Source of the DNA: Candidatus Gastranaerophilales bacterium
Lineage (GTDB): Bacteria > Cyanobacteriota > Vampirovibrionia > Gastranaerophilales > Gastranaerophilaceae
Length of the DNA stretch: 64,000 nucleotides
Assembly: GCA_944326545.1 (NCBI GenBank)
Contig: CALVEH010000004.1
Coordinates: 62,001 to 126,000, forward strand
Direction of reading: 5' to 3'
The stretch's first letter is position 1. Each line of letters starts with the position of its first letter. Below, one piece after another: positions 45,476-53,775 of the stretch. Under the pieces are notes generated by a model. The model was not told where the DNA came from. It did no database searches and was given only the letters and a program-made list of their open reading frames with translations. Both the position numbers and the translations under genes were made by a program.

Positions 45476-47356
45476 TTATTCTTGGTTTGAAGATTGTTCT
45501 TCTTCTTCGGATTTAATTTCTTGTGCATCTACAAATGCTGTTTGTTTGTACATTTTGATACGAGAAATTCTTCTGCCGTCCATTTCTAAAATAGTATATG
45601 TAATATTTTTGTCTTCGATAACATCGTTCAGTTCAGGTTCTCTGCCTAAAAGACCGAACACATATCCGCCAATTGTTTGGAAATCTTCGTTAGGAATATC
45701 TAAATCAAATCTTTCGTTGATGTCTTCGATATCCATTTTGCAAGATACATTCAGTGTGTTATCGTCTATTTTTACAACTTCAGGAGTTTCTACCTTGTCA
45801 AATTCGTCGTAGATTTCGCCTACGATTTCTTCCAAAATATCTTCAATCGTAACAATACCTGCAACACCGCCGTGTTCATCAACAACTGCTGCAATTTGAT
45901 TTTTTGATGCCGTAAAATCACTCAACAAGTCTGAGATAAATTTGTTCTCAGGTACTATTAAAAGTTCTCTTGAAAGTAATTCTATAGAAAAATGATCGTC
46001 AATGTGATTATTTTTTATAACCTTTAATACATCTTTTGCGTTGATTACGCCGATAATATTATCAACGTTATCTCTGTAAACAGGGATACGTGTATGACCT
46101 GAGTTGATTATTAAATCAGCAAGTTCATTGATATTTTGCTCAACATTAATCATAAAGATTTCTGTTCTTGGAACCATGATTTCTTTAACAACTGTGTTTG
46201 CAAAACCAAAGAAGTTAGAAAGCATTTGAGCCTCGTGGCTGTCTATAGTTTCAAGTTTTTCGCCTTCTTTGATGAGTTTGTGGAATTTTTCTTCCCAGTT
46301 ATCTTCTGCGTCGTGTGCCTGCAATTCTATTGTGATATGTGTAATGTTTCTGATTACTTTTTTGATTTTTCTTTCCAACATATCAGCAATGTCATCGGCA
46401 TCTTTCATTTGCGTTTCGGGGTCAACTTCAATGGTCATATTAATAATCAACCCTGATGAACCCAAATCGATAGTTTTTAGTTCAACAACGTCAGTAATTC
46501 CGTGGATAGTTGAAGCAACTTGTCTGATTTTTTCTTCTACTTTAGGTTCTGCAGCTTGAACAGTCAGGCTGCTTACGTTGTTTTTAAGCAAGTATATTGC
46601 CAAGAAAAACAATATAGTACCGATTATGATAGATGCGATAGCATCAGGTATATATGCAAGTTCCATTGGCATTACAAATTTTGAAAGTGTAAGAGCAATA
46701 AATGCAACGATTACACCTGTGAATGCTGCTGTGTCTTCGTACCATACAAATTTTGTTGTAGGGCTTTTGATTTTTCCTATGTATTTTATAGAAATAAAGA
46801 ACTCTTTGAATATGTTTTTTTCTTGGATGCCGACTTCATGCAAAACTGCTTTAGATGCGCTTACAACAGCCCAACCTTCGAAACAGATACTGCATAAAAG
46901 AGCAACTGCGATATAAGGATAATTTTTAAGTAATTCTGCTGCTTCTTCTGCGTGTAAAAGTTTTTCAAACCCGTGGTATAAAGCGACAAAAGTACCGCCT
47001 AGCATCAATATTGATGCAAACATTGCCCATACGTTAGCTTCCAAACCGTAGCCAAAAGGGTGGACATTATCTGCCGGTCTTGAACCTCTTTTTATACCAA
47101 CAAGAAGGCATATACTGTTAAAAGAGTCTACACCTGAGTGAATGGCTTCTGCAAGCATTGCAGAACTTGATGAAAATAAAAAGCAGATAAATTTAACAAG
47201 TGCAATTCCAAGATTAGCAATTAGGGCCTTTATTACGGCCATAAATTTTGAGTTTTCTGCTTCTTCGTGTGATATATCTTCGTCGTTTATTGAAATATTA
47301 ATTTTGTTATTTTCTGTATCGTTTTCTAATTCTATGTTTTTACTGTCTGATGACAT
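45476..47356 (-). CDS. CDF cation-efflux domain fused to CBS and CorC/HlyC domains
   Basis: 626-residue fusion. The N-terminal part is a cation diffusion facilitator: six membrane segments up to about 260, HSGVD (His73, Asp77) in TM2 and YEDTAAFTG (Glu207, Asp208) in TM5, close to ZnT9-like members. The CDF cytoplasmic domain follows (268-345). Two CBS domains (about 390-515, starting KEIMVPRTEI) and a CorC/HlyC domain (about 527-605, TIGGYVFGLLGREPE) come next. In known CorC proteins the membrane part is DUF21, not CDF. Inferred divalent cation export with nucleotide-responsive regulation. AAGGA lies before the ATG. Confidence 0.9.
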   Translation of the reverse strand: MSSDSKNIELENDTENNKINISINDEDISHEEAENSKFMAVIKALIANLGIALVKFICFLFSSSSAMLAEAIHSGVDSFNSICLLVGIKRGSRPADNVHPFGYGLEANVWAMFASILMLGGTFVALYHGFEKLLHAEEAAELLKNYPYIAVALLCSICFEGWAVVSASKAVLHEVGIQEKNIFKEFFISIKYIGKIKSPTTKFVWYEDTAAFTGVIVAFIALTLSKFVMPMELAYIPDAIASIIIGTILFFLAIYLLKNNVSSLTVQAAEPKVEEKIRQVASTIHGITDVVELKTIDLGSSGLIINMTIEVDPETQMKDADDIADMLERKIKKVIRNITHITIELQAHDAEDNWEEKFHKLIKEGEKLETIDSHEAQMLSNFFGFANTVVKEIMVPRTEIFMINVEQNINELADLIINSGHTRIPVYRDNVDNIIGVINAKDVLKVIKNNHIDDHFSIELLSRELLIVPENKFISDLLSDFTASKNQIAAVVDEHGGVAGIVTIEDILEEIVGEIYDEFDKVETPEVVKIDDNTLNVSCKMDIEDINERFDLDIPNEDFQTIGGYVFGLLGREPELNDVIEDKNITYTILEMDGRRISRIKMYKQTAFVDAQEIKSEEEEQSSNQE

Positions 47357-47485
47357 TTTAAATCCTTATATTTTTAACAGTATATATAATACTTGGAAAT
47401 TTTAGTATATGCAACAAATTTAACTATTTTGGAATTGTTACCTATTGTTAAAATGGAATATTTGACATAGCAAAAAATATTTTGT

Positions 47486-47514
47486 TTGAACTTAATTTTG
47501 TAGGACAATAAAAT
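47486..47514 (+). promoter_or_regulatory. Promoter of the 47678 gene
   Basis: TTGAAC, a 17-base spacer and TAAAAT match the sigma-70 consensus well. The predicted start near 47521 places repeat copy B in the leader. Confidence 0.55.
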
Positions 47515-47528
47515 CATGGTCTTATAAA

Positions 47529-47648
47529 TTGTCCGAAAAAAATTCGTGATAAGGAGCAAAGCGACGTGAACGAATTTTTTGAGTGTCACCTTGAAAAGGT
47601 GAGCAGTGGCGGCTCGAAGGTTCGAAGCGACAACTGCGACACTAGATT
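47529..47648 (+). repeat. Intergenic repeat family, copy B
   Basis: Best-preserved copy, 120 bases. From TTGTCCGA to CGACACTAGATT. Hairpin 1 pairs AAAAATTCG with CGAATTTTT. Hairpin 2 is CACCTT-GAAA-AGGTG (47587-47601). Hairpin 3 pairs GCAGT (47603-47607) with ACTGC (47633-47637), around TCGAA-gg-TTCGA. It lies in the predicted leader of the 47678 gene. Confidence 0.85.
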
Positions 47649-47677
47649 AAATTACTTACTATATTAGGGAGCTTTTT

Positions 47678-49192
47678 ATGGATATTAAATCAATCAGTAC
47701 GCTAACTTTGCCTCAAACAGGTATATATTCTGCTGCACCAAAACCGCAAAACACTACGCCTGTGAGTCAGCCGATGCGAGAAAGTACAAATCACAAGACT
47801 AACAAAAATTTTAAAAAGAAACTCCCTTATATTGCAGGTGCAATAGTTTTGGCTGGTTTAGGCATATATTTTACAAGAGGCAAGTCTTCTAAAAATGTTA
47901 TTAATAACGAAAACCTTGATAAATTAGGCGAAAATGTTGTTGCTAAACTCCAAAAAAAAGAAGAAAGACTTTTGGAAGCTGTAATACCAGAAAATTCTAA
48001 TAAATTAGGTGAAAAGGTTGTTGATCAGATTAAAAAAGAAGAAACACTTGCTGAAGCATTAACACCGGGAAAGATTGAAGTACCTAAACAAAAAAATAAA
48101 GCCAGTTTAAAAGACTTGATGAAAATTGATAAAAATGATCCTGATATAGAAGACGCTGTTGAAGTTATTGAAGATGAGATCAGTGAAAATTTGCCATCAT
48201 TCCCTGAAAATATTTGTGTAGGTTTTGAAAATAATCAACCTGTTTTTGAAAAATATGCGCATGTTGTTGAAGTGGAAGTTCAACCTGTAATTAGCGCATT
48301 TGATGAAGCTAAAAAATCGATAAACCTTTTAAATGACGAAATTATCGCAAAAATAGTTGAAAACAAGAAAAAAGATGCGCAAGAGGTAAATCGTATTATC
48401 TCGGAAAATACAAAAGACGGTCACATAAACTTTAATATTATGCGTAAAGTTGCCCATGATTTTTCTACAGATGAAGCAAATAGAGGTGCAGACAGATTCC
48501 ATCAAGCTGCTGATGTTTTAGAACAATCTTATTTAAAAGAGTTTATTAAAACTGAAAATGGTGAAACAAAAGGTGTTTATAATCTTTTTGATTCTATGAA
48601 AACAGATACCGAGCTGTTCTCAATTTATACTCAAATGCCTATGGAAGAAGCTGCTAACAGGTTGAATTATCTTCGTCATAACGAGCTTTTAAACTGCAAA
48701 GCTCCTAAAGATATGACACCTGATGAATTTTTTGAAAAAAGTTTTGAAAAACTTGTAGAAAAATTTCAGTTTAAAAAATACAATGACAAATTTAAAGTTG
48801 ACGGCAATTTTATCGATGTTATGCAAAAAAACCAAAATTTGAGAAAAGAAACAAATGAGATTTTGGATTCTGTAACAGGCGAATACGGTACTGTTGATCT
48901 TGTTAAACTTAAATCAATAATAGCAAATGAATCAGATGCGCATAAAGCAGCTAATTTAATGGAAAAAGCTCTGCTCAAAAACTACAGTGGAATTTCTTCT
49001 GTTGAAGAGTTTCAAGATGCTTTTGTTTCTAACAAGACGCTTTTTGATATCTACAAAAAAATGCCTAAAGAACAAGCTACTCAAAGAATTAACGCATTCA
49101 GACGTTTCGAAATAACACCGTTTTTCAAAGACGCTGATGAGTCAAAAACTTTGGAATTCTTTAACGAAGCTGTTAAAAAATTAGACGCTTAA
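47678..49192 (+). CDS. Membrane-anchored protein with N-terminal signature and repeats
   Basis: Unknown 504-residue protein. MDIKSISTL begins like the other signature proteins; NKNFKKK replaces the F-K-Q. One hydrophobic helix (about 50-66) is followed by short repeats NLDKLGENVV and NKLGEKVV (about 85-130). The C-terminal region has two repeats centred on YTQMPMEEAANRLN and YKKMPKEQATQRIN, each in a helical segment of about 130 residues. AGGGAG lies 7 bases before the ATG. Leader holds repeat copy B. Confidence 0.78.
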   Translation: MDIKSISTLTLPQTGIYSAAPKPQNTTPVSQPMRESTNHKTNKNFKKKLPYIAGAIVLAGLGIYFTRGKSSKNVINNENLDKLGENVVAKLQKKEERLLEAVIPENSNKLGEKVVDQIKKEETLAEALTPGKIEVPKQKNKASLKDLMKIDKNDPDIEDAVEVIEDEISENLPSFPENICVGFENNQPVFEKYAHVVEVEVQPVISAFDEAKKSINLLNDEIIAKIVENKKKDAQEVNRIISENTKDGHINFNIMRKVAHDFSTDEANRGADRFHQAADVLEQSYLKEFIKTENGETKGVYNLFDSMKTDTELFSIYTQMPMEEAANRLNYLRHNELLNCKAPKDMTPDEFFEKSFEKLVEKFQFKKYNDKFKVDGNFIDVMQKNQNLRKETNEILDSVTGEYGTVDLVKLKSIIANESDAHKAANLMEKALLKNYSGISSVEEFQDAFVSNKTLFDIYKKMPKEQATQRINAFRRFEITPFFKDADESKTLEFFNEAVKKLDA

Positions 49193-49196
49193 GCTG

Positions 49197-49628
49197 TTAT
49201 TTCCAAAGAGTGAGCTTAGTTGTTTCATCAAGTTCTCTGACCAAATCTTCGCCGAGAATTTCTTGAATAACAACTTCTGCTGCATAAACAGATGTACCCG
49301 CCACAAGGTGCCCGCCAACGCATTTACCTTTTTTGTCTGATGCGACTATGTGCATGTGGCAGAAAGGCTTTCCGTCTTTGACAGAAACATTGCCTGAGCA
49401 GGAAACTATTTCCATAGATTCGTCGTAAGCGTACGTGTTATATGTGTATTCTTTTTCGTCTTGATCAAAAAAACCGTATTTAAGGCTTGATATAGCTCCA
49501 ATTACCTGTATGTAACCTGCTTTAATGTATTCGTGCTGACATATTTTATTTAATTCTTCAAGCAAATCTGCTTGATAATCTAGTTTAGCAACAAAAGTTC
49601 TGCCTCTTTCAAATTGTTTTAAAAACAT
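49197..49628 (-). CDS. PPC/DUF296-domain protein
   Basis: PPC (plant and prokaryote conserved, DUF296) domain protein (143 residues). Family members form trimers and are DNA-binding or regulatory. KAGYIQVIGAISSLKYGFFD and HMHIVASDKKGKCVGGHL are typical. The gene is convergent with the 47678 gene (4 bases apart). Function unknown. Confidence 0.85.
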   Translation of the reverse strand: MFLKQFERGRTFVAKLDYQADLLEELNKICQHEYIKAGYIQVIGAISSLKYGFFDQDEKEYTYNTYAYDESMEIVSCSGNVSVKDGKPFCHMHIVASDKKGKCVGGHLVAGTSVYAAEVVIQEILGEDLVRELDETTKLTLWK

Positions 49629-49798
49629 ATTTTTACCTGTATTATCTCAAATCTTTTTCTTTAAAAGTGCTTTAAATGCCGTATTTTAATTATTCCAAAA
49701 ATAATATATAATTAACCACGTTATAGCTTTTTTTTAAACTTTTGTAAAGTTTTTGGTTAAAGTTATAAAGTTTTGACCCCATTTGGTCGAAATAAAAA

Positions 49799-50938
49799 AT
49801 GTATTATGGTGTATATATGGAAAATTTTACGATATTAAAAGAAGATTCTTTTGAAGAGAGCTTGAGCGAAATTCTTCAATTGAACCAAAGGAATGAAAAA
49901 CATACAATTCTGATTGTAGACGACGAGGTGAATAACCTTCAGTTGCTGCGCAGAACACTCAGACACGATTATAATATACTCACTGCTTCAAACGGAAAGG
50001 AAGCTCTTGAGATAGTTGAGGGTAAAGGTGATGAGATTGCTCTTATTGTAAGCGACCAAAAAATGCCCGAAATGGAGGGTACAGAGTTTTTAAAACGTGT
50101 TGCAGGTGAGTATCCTGATATTGTTAAAATTCTTTTAACAGGGCATCTTGATGTAGATGCGATTGTTGATTCTATTAACGATTGTCATTTGTATCAATAC
50201 ATTGTTAAACCTTTTGACCCTGAAGAACTTAAGATGACAATAGATTCAGGTATCAAAAAATTTGATTTGGTTAATAACAAAACTGTTATTTTAAAAGATT
50301 TAAGAGAATTATTTTATAAAACTATAAAACTCATCGCATCTGCATTAGATGCTAAAGACCCTTATACACACGGTCATTCTTTGAGAGTTACTATGTATTC
50401 TTTGATTTTGGCAAAGAGTCTCAATCTTGATGATACAACTCTTGAAGAAATCGAAACAGCAGGATTGTTGCACGATATAGGAAAAATCGGTATTCCTCAA
50501 AAGATTCTTTGCAAGCCTGACAAGCTTACTGATGAAGAATACGAGTTGATGAAATCACATCCTGCACGTGCAGAAAAAATGTTGATGGGTATTAAAAAAC
50601 TTACGGTAGTATCTAACTGGTTGAGATGTCACCACGAAAGATGGGACGGCAAAGGCTATCCTTATGGGTTAAAAGGTGAAGAAATTCCTATATCAGGTCG
50701 TATAATTGCGTTGGCTGATACTTACGATGCAATGACTTCAACACGTTCTTATCGTAAAGCTTTAGAACATGAGGTTGCTATAGAAGAAATTAAAAGATGT
50801 GCAGGCACTCAGTTTGACCCTGTATTGGCGGATTTGTTTGTTAAATGTTCTGACGAAATCAAAGCTGCCAAAGAAGATCCTGAAACTTATTATCCTAAGT
50901 ACAGTTATCTTCAAAAACAAATTTACGAGACAAGATAG
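49799..50938 (+). CDS. Response regulator with HD-GYP domain
   Basis: Receiver plus HD-GYP phosphodiesterase (379 residues), likely hydrolysing cyclic di-GMP. The receiver has Asp41, Asp42 and Asp86; HD-GYP motifs are LLHDIGKIGIP (about 222-232) and HHERWDGKGYP (about 277-287). Additional helices lie between. The start could be ATG 49817, which has a shorter N-terminus; neither has a strong ribosome site. Typically controls motility versus surface life. Confidence 0.92.
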   Translation: MYYGVYMENFTILKEDSFEESLSEILQLNQRNEKHTILIVDDEVNNLQLLRRTLRHDYNILTASNGKEALEIVEGKGDEIALIVSDQKMPEMEGTEFLKRVAGEYPDIVKILLTGHLDVDAIVDSINDCHLYQYIVKPFDPEELKMTIDSGIKKFDLVNNKTVILKDLRELFYKTIKLIASALDAKDPYTHGHSLRVTMYSLILAKSLNLDDTTLEEIETAGLLHDIGKIGIPQKILCKPDKLTDEEYELMKSHPARAEKMLMGIKKLTVVSNWLRCHHERWDGKGYPYGLKGEEIPISGRIIALADTYDAMTSTRSYRKALEHEVAIEEIKRCAGTQFDPVLADLFVKCSDEIKAAKEDPETYYPKYSYLQKQIYETR

Positions 50939-50939
50939 G

Positions 50940-51839
50940 TTAAAAGAAACTTATAATACAAAGAATGGCAAATATTGCAATGAATTTTTGAACATTATTC
51001 ATTGTAAGCATAAATTCTTTTTCGTCTTTAATTTCTTTATCTGTGTAGTTTTGCAGTTGTTTGATTGTTTTTAATGCAGGGAATATTGAAAGAAATATAA
51101 TCCCAAATTTTGCTGACAATAAATGAGAATGTATGCCTAAAAATAAAATTGCATAGACTAAAAACATCATAAAAATGTAAAAGTAATATGCGTTATTTTT
51201 GCTACCCGAAAGAACAGGGATTGTTCTTTTGCCTTCTTCTTTGTCGTGGTTGTAATCCAAAAAGAAATCAGTATAAAGCAATGATATTGCAACCAATGCA
51301 AAAGATAATGATATCCACAATAATACATTTGAGATGTTGCCTGTCATTACGTAATAAACACCCGTAAAAAGCAACGGGGAGAATACTGTACCGATAATGA
51401 TTTCGCTCAATCCAAGGTAACCTGATTTTGGGTAAATTAAACACAGAATACCCGTTATAGCCATTAATTCTATTATGAGTAATTTATATAAATATATAAA
51501 AAACAATCCGATAATAGAGGCTATTCCAAACAAAATTGCACAAGCAAGCAGTGCCTTTTTTACAGTTATAAGCCCTTCTCTAAAACATCTGCATTTGCCT
51601 TTTTTAATATTTATGATTTTATCTTCTTCTTGTTTGCGTAAGTAGTTTTTATAATCCAATATGTCATCAAAAAGATTTGCTCCAAGGTGTACGCAAGTTA
51701 TTCCAATTAAAGCAATAATTCCATACACAATGCTTCCTTTTGCTGCAATACCTGCCGCAAAAGCTATTGCCCAAGCTGTAATTGACATTGGGAGCGAATA
51801 TGCACGTGTACAATCAAGCCAAAAAGTTAAATTTTTCAT
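50940..51839 (-). CDS. UbiA-family prenyltransferase (MenA-like)
   Basis: Polytopic prenyltransferase (about 299 residues). NLFDDILDYKNY (about 65-76) is the first Asp-rich motif, and the second is TDFFLDYNHDKEEGKRT (about 190-206). It is closest in plan to MenA, which attaches a polyprenyl chain to 1,4-dihydroxy-2-naphthoate. The start at 51839 begins MKNLTFW; an in-frame ATG 12 codons upstream is possible. The quinone product is inferred. Confidence 0.82.
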   Translation of the reverse strand: MKNLTFWLDCTRAYSLPMSITAWAIAFAAGIAAKGSIVYGIIALIGITCVHLGANLFDDILDYKNYLRKQEEDKIINIKKGKCRCFREGLITVKKALLACAILFGIASIIGLFFIYLYKLLIIELMAITGILCLIYPKSGYLGLSEIIIGTVFSPLLFTGVYYVMTGNISNVLLWISLSFALVAISLLYTDFFLDYNHDKEEGKRTIPVLSGSKNNAYYFYIFMMFLVYAILFLGIHSHLLSAKFGIIFLSIFPALKTIKQLQNYTDKEIKDEKEFMLTMNNVQKFIAIFAILCIISFF

Positions 51840-51920
51840 AGGCAACAGCATACCACAAAAAACTCGTCTTAACATTTGTTCATATTTGTTGTTTTTAATA
51901 GCAAAAAATATTTTGCCAAG

Positions 51921-52018
51921 ATTTCATGCAAGAGTAAACTCCTCTATAAACTCCGTAATACTAATTCTATCCATCTCGGCTTTAATCTGTTTTAGAAAAA
52001 GCCGATTTTTTTTATCCT
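51921..52018 (+). ncRNA. Candidate small RNA upstream of spoIID
   Basis: A possible transcript of about 100 bases. TTGTTG (51886-51891), a 17-base spacer and TATTTT (51909-51914) form a weak promoter. A good terminator lies at 51976-52014, and no gene on this strand ends here. It sits before the spoIID gene, whose own -10 is TATAAT near 52042. Could also be an attenuator. Confidence 0.35.
51976..52014 (+). terminator. Intrinsic terminator before spoIID
   Basis: An 8-bp stem (TCGGCTTT with AAAGCCGA), a 14-base loop, and eight T residues. No + strand gene precedes it. Confidence 0.7.
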
Positions 52019-52074
52019 TTTTTACCGTTTTTTTTACTTTTTATAATAAAATTGAAGTAAAAGAGAGAAACAAC

Positions 52075-53775
52075 ATGTTTAAAAAAATACTTATATCACT
52101 GAGTTTGTTAATTTTTGCCATAAATATTAATGCCGAAGTTCAGGCTGTACCTGCGTTAAAAGGGACTATTGTTAAAGTTGGCATAAGTAATCAAAATTTT
52201 TCAGATTATTATTTTAACAAAACAAAGTTAACAGCAACGGATTCATTTACACTTACTGACAAATCAACAAACACTGTTATTGGTGATTTTGGGCCTGAAG
52301 AAGTTGTTGATATAGTTATTAAAAATAATCTTTTTACGGTTATGCAAGATTCAACAGAAATTGCAAATTGTATTAAGGGGCCTGTTGTTATTTCTTCCGA
52401 TAACGGATATGTATCGGTTGCTGGGCTAAAAAGAGCAGGCAAACCTGCATTGTACAGAGGCACAATACAGATAACAAAAGTGCCTAAAAAAGACAATCTG
52501 TTCAATGTAATAAATGTTTTAGATGTGGAATCTTATCTTAGAGGCGTTGTTCCAAACGAAATGCCTGTAAGATTTGGCATAGAAGCTTTGAAAGCTCAGG
52601 CTGTGCTTGCAAGAAATTATGTGTTAAAACCTAAAGAAAAAAATTATCATAATTTTGATGTTTGTGACTCTGTGGCTTGTCAGGTTTATTTTGGGGCAAA
52701 TACCGAACACGAATTGTCTGATAAAGCAGTTTTTGAGACAGAAAATATTGTTGCAATGCATAATGATGAGTTGATTTTGGCATTGTACAGTTCAACAGCC
52801 GGCGGATATACAGAAAGTTATGAAAATGCTTTTTCAACGGATATGGCTAACGGTGTAAGAATATTCCCCGGAGTGCCAAAGCCGTTTTTAAAAGGAGTTC
52901 CGGATAACAAAAAAACGCCTGTATTGAATAACGAAAAAGAAGCAAGAAAGTTTTATACTTCTACTCCCGATACTTTTGACAATGATTCACCATATTTCAG
53001 ATGGACAAAAGAATGGGAACAAAAAGAACTTGAAAATGTTTTAAAAAGCACACTTAAAGTTCAATCTTCAACAGGATTTGTTAAACCAAAACTTGATAAT
53101 CCAAATGATTTTGGCACATTAAAAGATATAAAAGTTGTAAAACGTGGTGTGTCTGGCAAGGCTATGTCTATTGATATAGTTACTGACAAAAATACTTTTA
53201 ATGTTCAAAAAGAACTTGTTATAAGAAGAACATTCAAAAAAGACAATAAAGCGATGCCTTCGGCAAATGTAGTCTTTGATATCGAAAAAATTAAGCAGGA
53301 TAAAAATGACAAAAAGACAGATTTTGCAATAAAAATAACAGCTTATGGCGGAGGTTACGGTCACGGCGTTGGTATGAGCCAGTTTGGTGCAGGCAGTATG
53401 AATAAAAAAGGTTATTCATACTCTGATATTATTCAGCACTATTTTACAGATACAGCCATAACAACAATGCCTGTAACATTGTCTTGTGCAAGCGGTAAAG
53501 ATACTGCAGTACAAAAATTTTATTTAACCGATAAAGATAAAAAAGCAAAGTTAGTTGTAGAAAACAAGTTCCAATTCACTACAATGACAATGGTTCTAAA
53601 CGGTCAAGAGTTCAAGCTTGAGCTTGCGCCTAAATTGTTTAAGCCCGAAAAATTTGACCTTTCTCCATACCTTGTAGAAGGAGAAAATACAATTACATAT
53701 GTGCTGCCATACTCTGCAGCGCACAAAAAACCGGTGAGATTATACGTAGAATTAAAAGGTACAGAAAATGAATAA
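52075..53775 (+). CDS. SpoIID/LytB-domain protein
   Basis: Exported cell-wall protein (566 residues) related to SpoIID, a glycan-strand cutting or amidase-activating enzyme. A signal peptide occupies about 1-22. LDVESYLRGVVPNEMP, STAGGYTESYENAF and GGGYGHGVGMSQFGAG are family landmarks. The start at 52075 gives this signal peptide; the reading frame is open 138 codons upstream without support. A soluble C-terminal domain follows (about 475-566). The gene overlaps murJ by 8 bases, so they are linked. Confidence 0.88.
   Translation: MFKKILISLSLLIFAININAEVQAVPALKGTIVKVGISNQNFSDYYFNKTKLTATDSFTLTDKSTNTVIGDFGPEEVVDIVIKNNLFTVMQDSTEIANCIKGPVVISSDNGYVSVAGLKRAGKPALYRGTIQITKVPKKDNLFNVINVLDVESYLRGVVPNEMPVRFGIEALKAQAVLARNYVLKPKEKNYHNFDVCDSVACQVYFGANTEHELSDKAVFETENIVAMHNDELILALYSSTAGGYTESYENAFSTDMANGVRIFPGVPKPFLKGVPDNKKTPVLNNEKEARKFYTSTPDTFDNDSPYFRWTKEWEQKELENVLKSTLKVQSSTGFVKPKLDNPNDFGTLKDIKVVKRGVSGKAMSIDIVTDKNTFNVQKELVIRRTFKKDNKAMPSANVVFDIEKIKQDKNDKKTDFAIKITAYGGGYGHGVGMSQFGAGSMNKKGYSYSDIIQHYFTDTAITTMPVTLSCASGKDTAVQKFYLTDKDKKAKLVVENKFQFTTMTMVLNGQEFKLELAPKLFKPEKFDLSPYLVEGENTITYVLPYSAAHKKPVRLYVELKGTENE

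Larger units (their letters stand above)
47357..47677. other. 321-base gap with promoter and repeat copy B
   Basis: Between divergent genes. It holds a + strand promoter (TTGAAC 47486-47491, 17-base spacer, TAAAAT 47509-47514), repeat copy B directly after the predicted start site, and AGGGAG 7 bases before the 47678 ATG. The first 100 bases are AT-rich and probably contain the promoter of the CDF-CorC gene. Confidence 0.65.

Noticed and set aside
47605-47649. Short ORFs after AAAAGGTGAG in repeat copies A, B and C, as leader peptides
   Set aside because: B and C encode similar 12-14 residue peptides (ARR-[F/L]-E), but copy A has no matching frame with a start. The shared sequence is explained by the hairpin.
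51661-52074. 138-codon upstream extension of the SpoIID frame
   Set aside because: It runs antisense through the prenyltransferase and lacks a signal peptide; ATG 52075 gives one.
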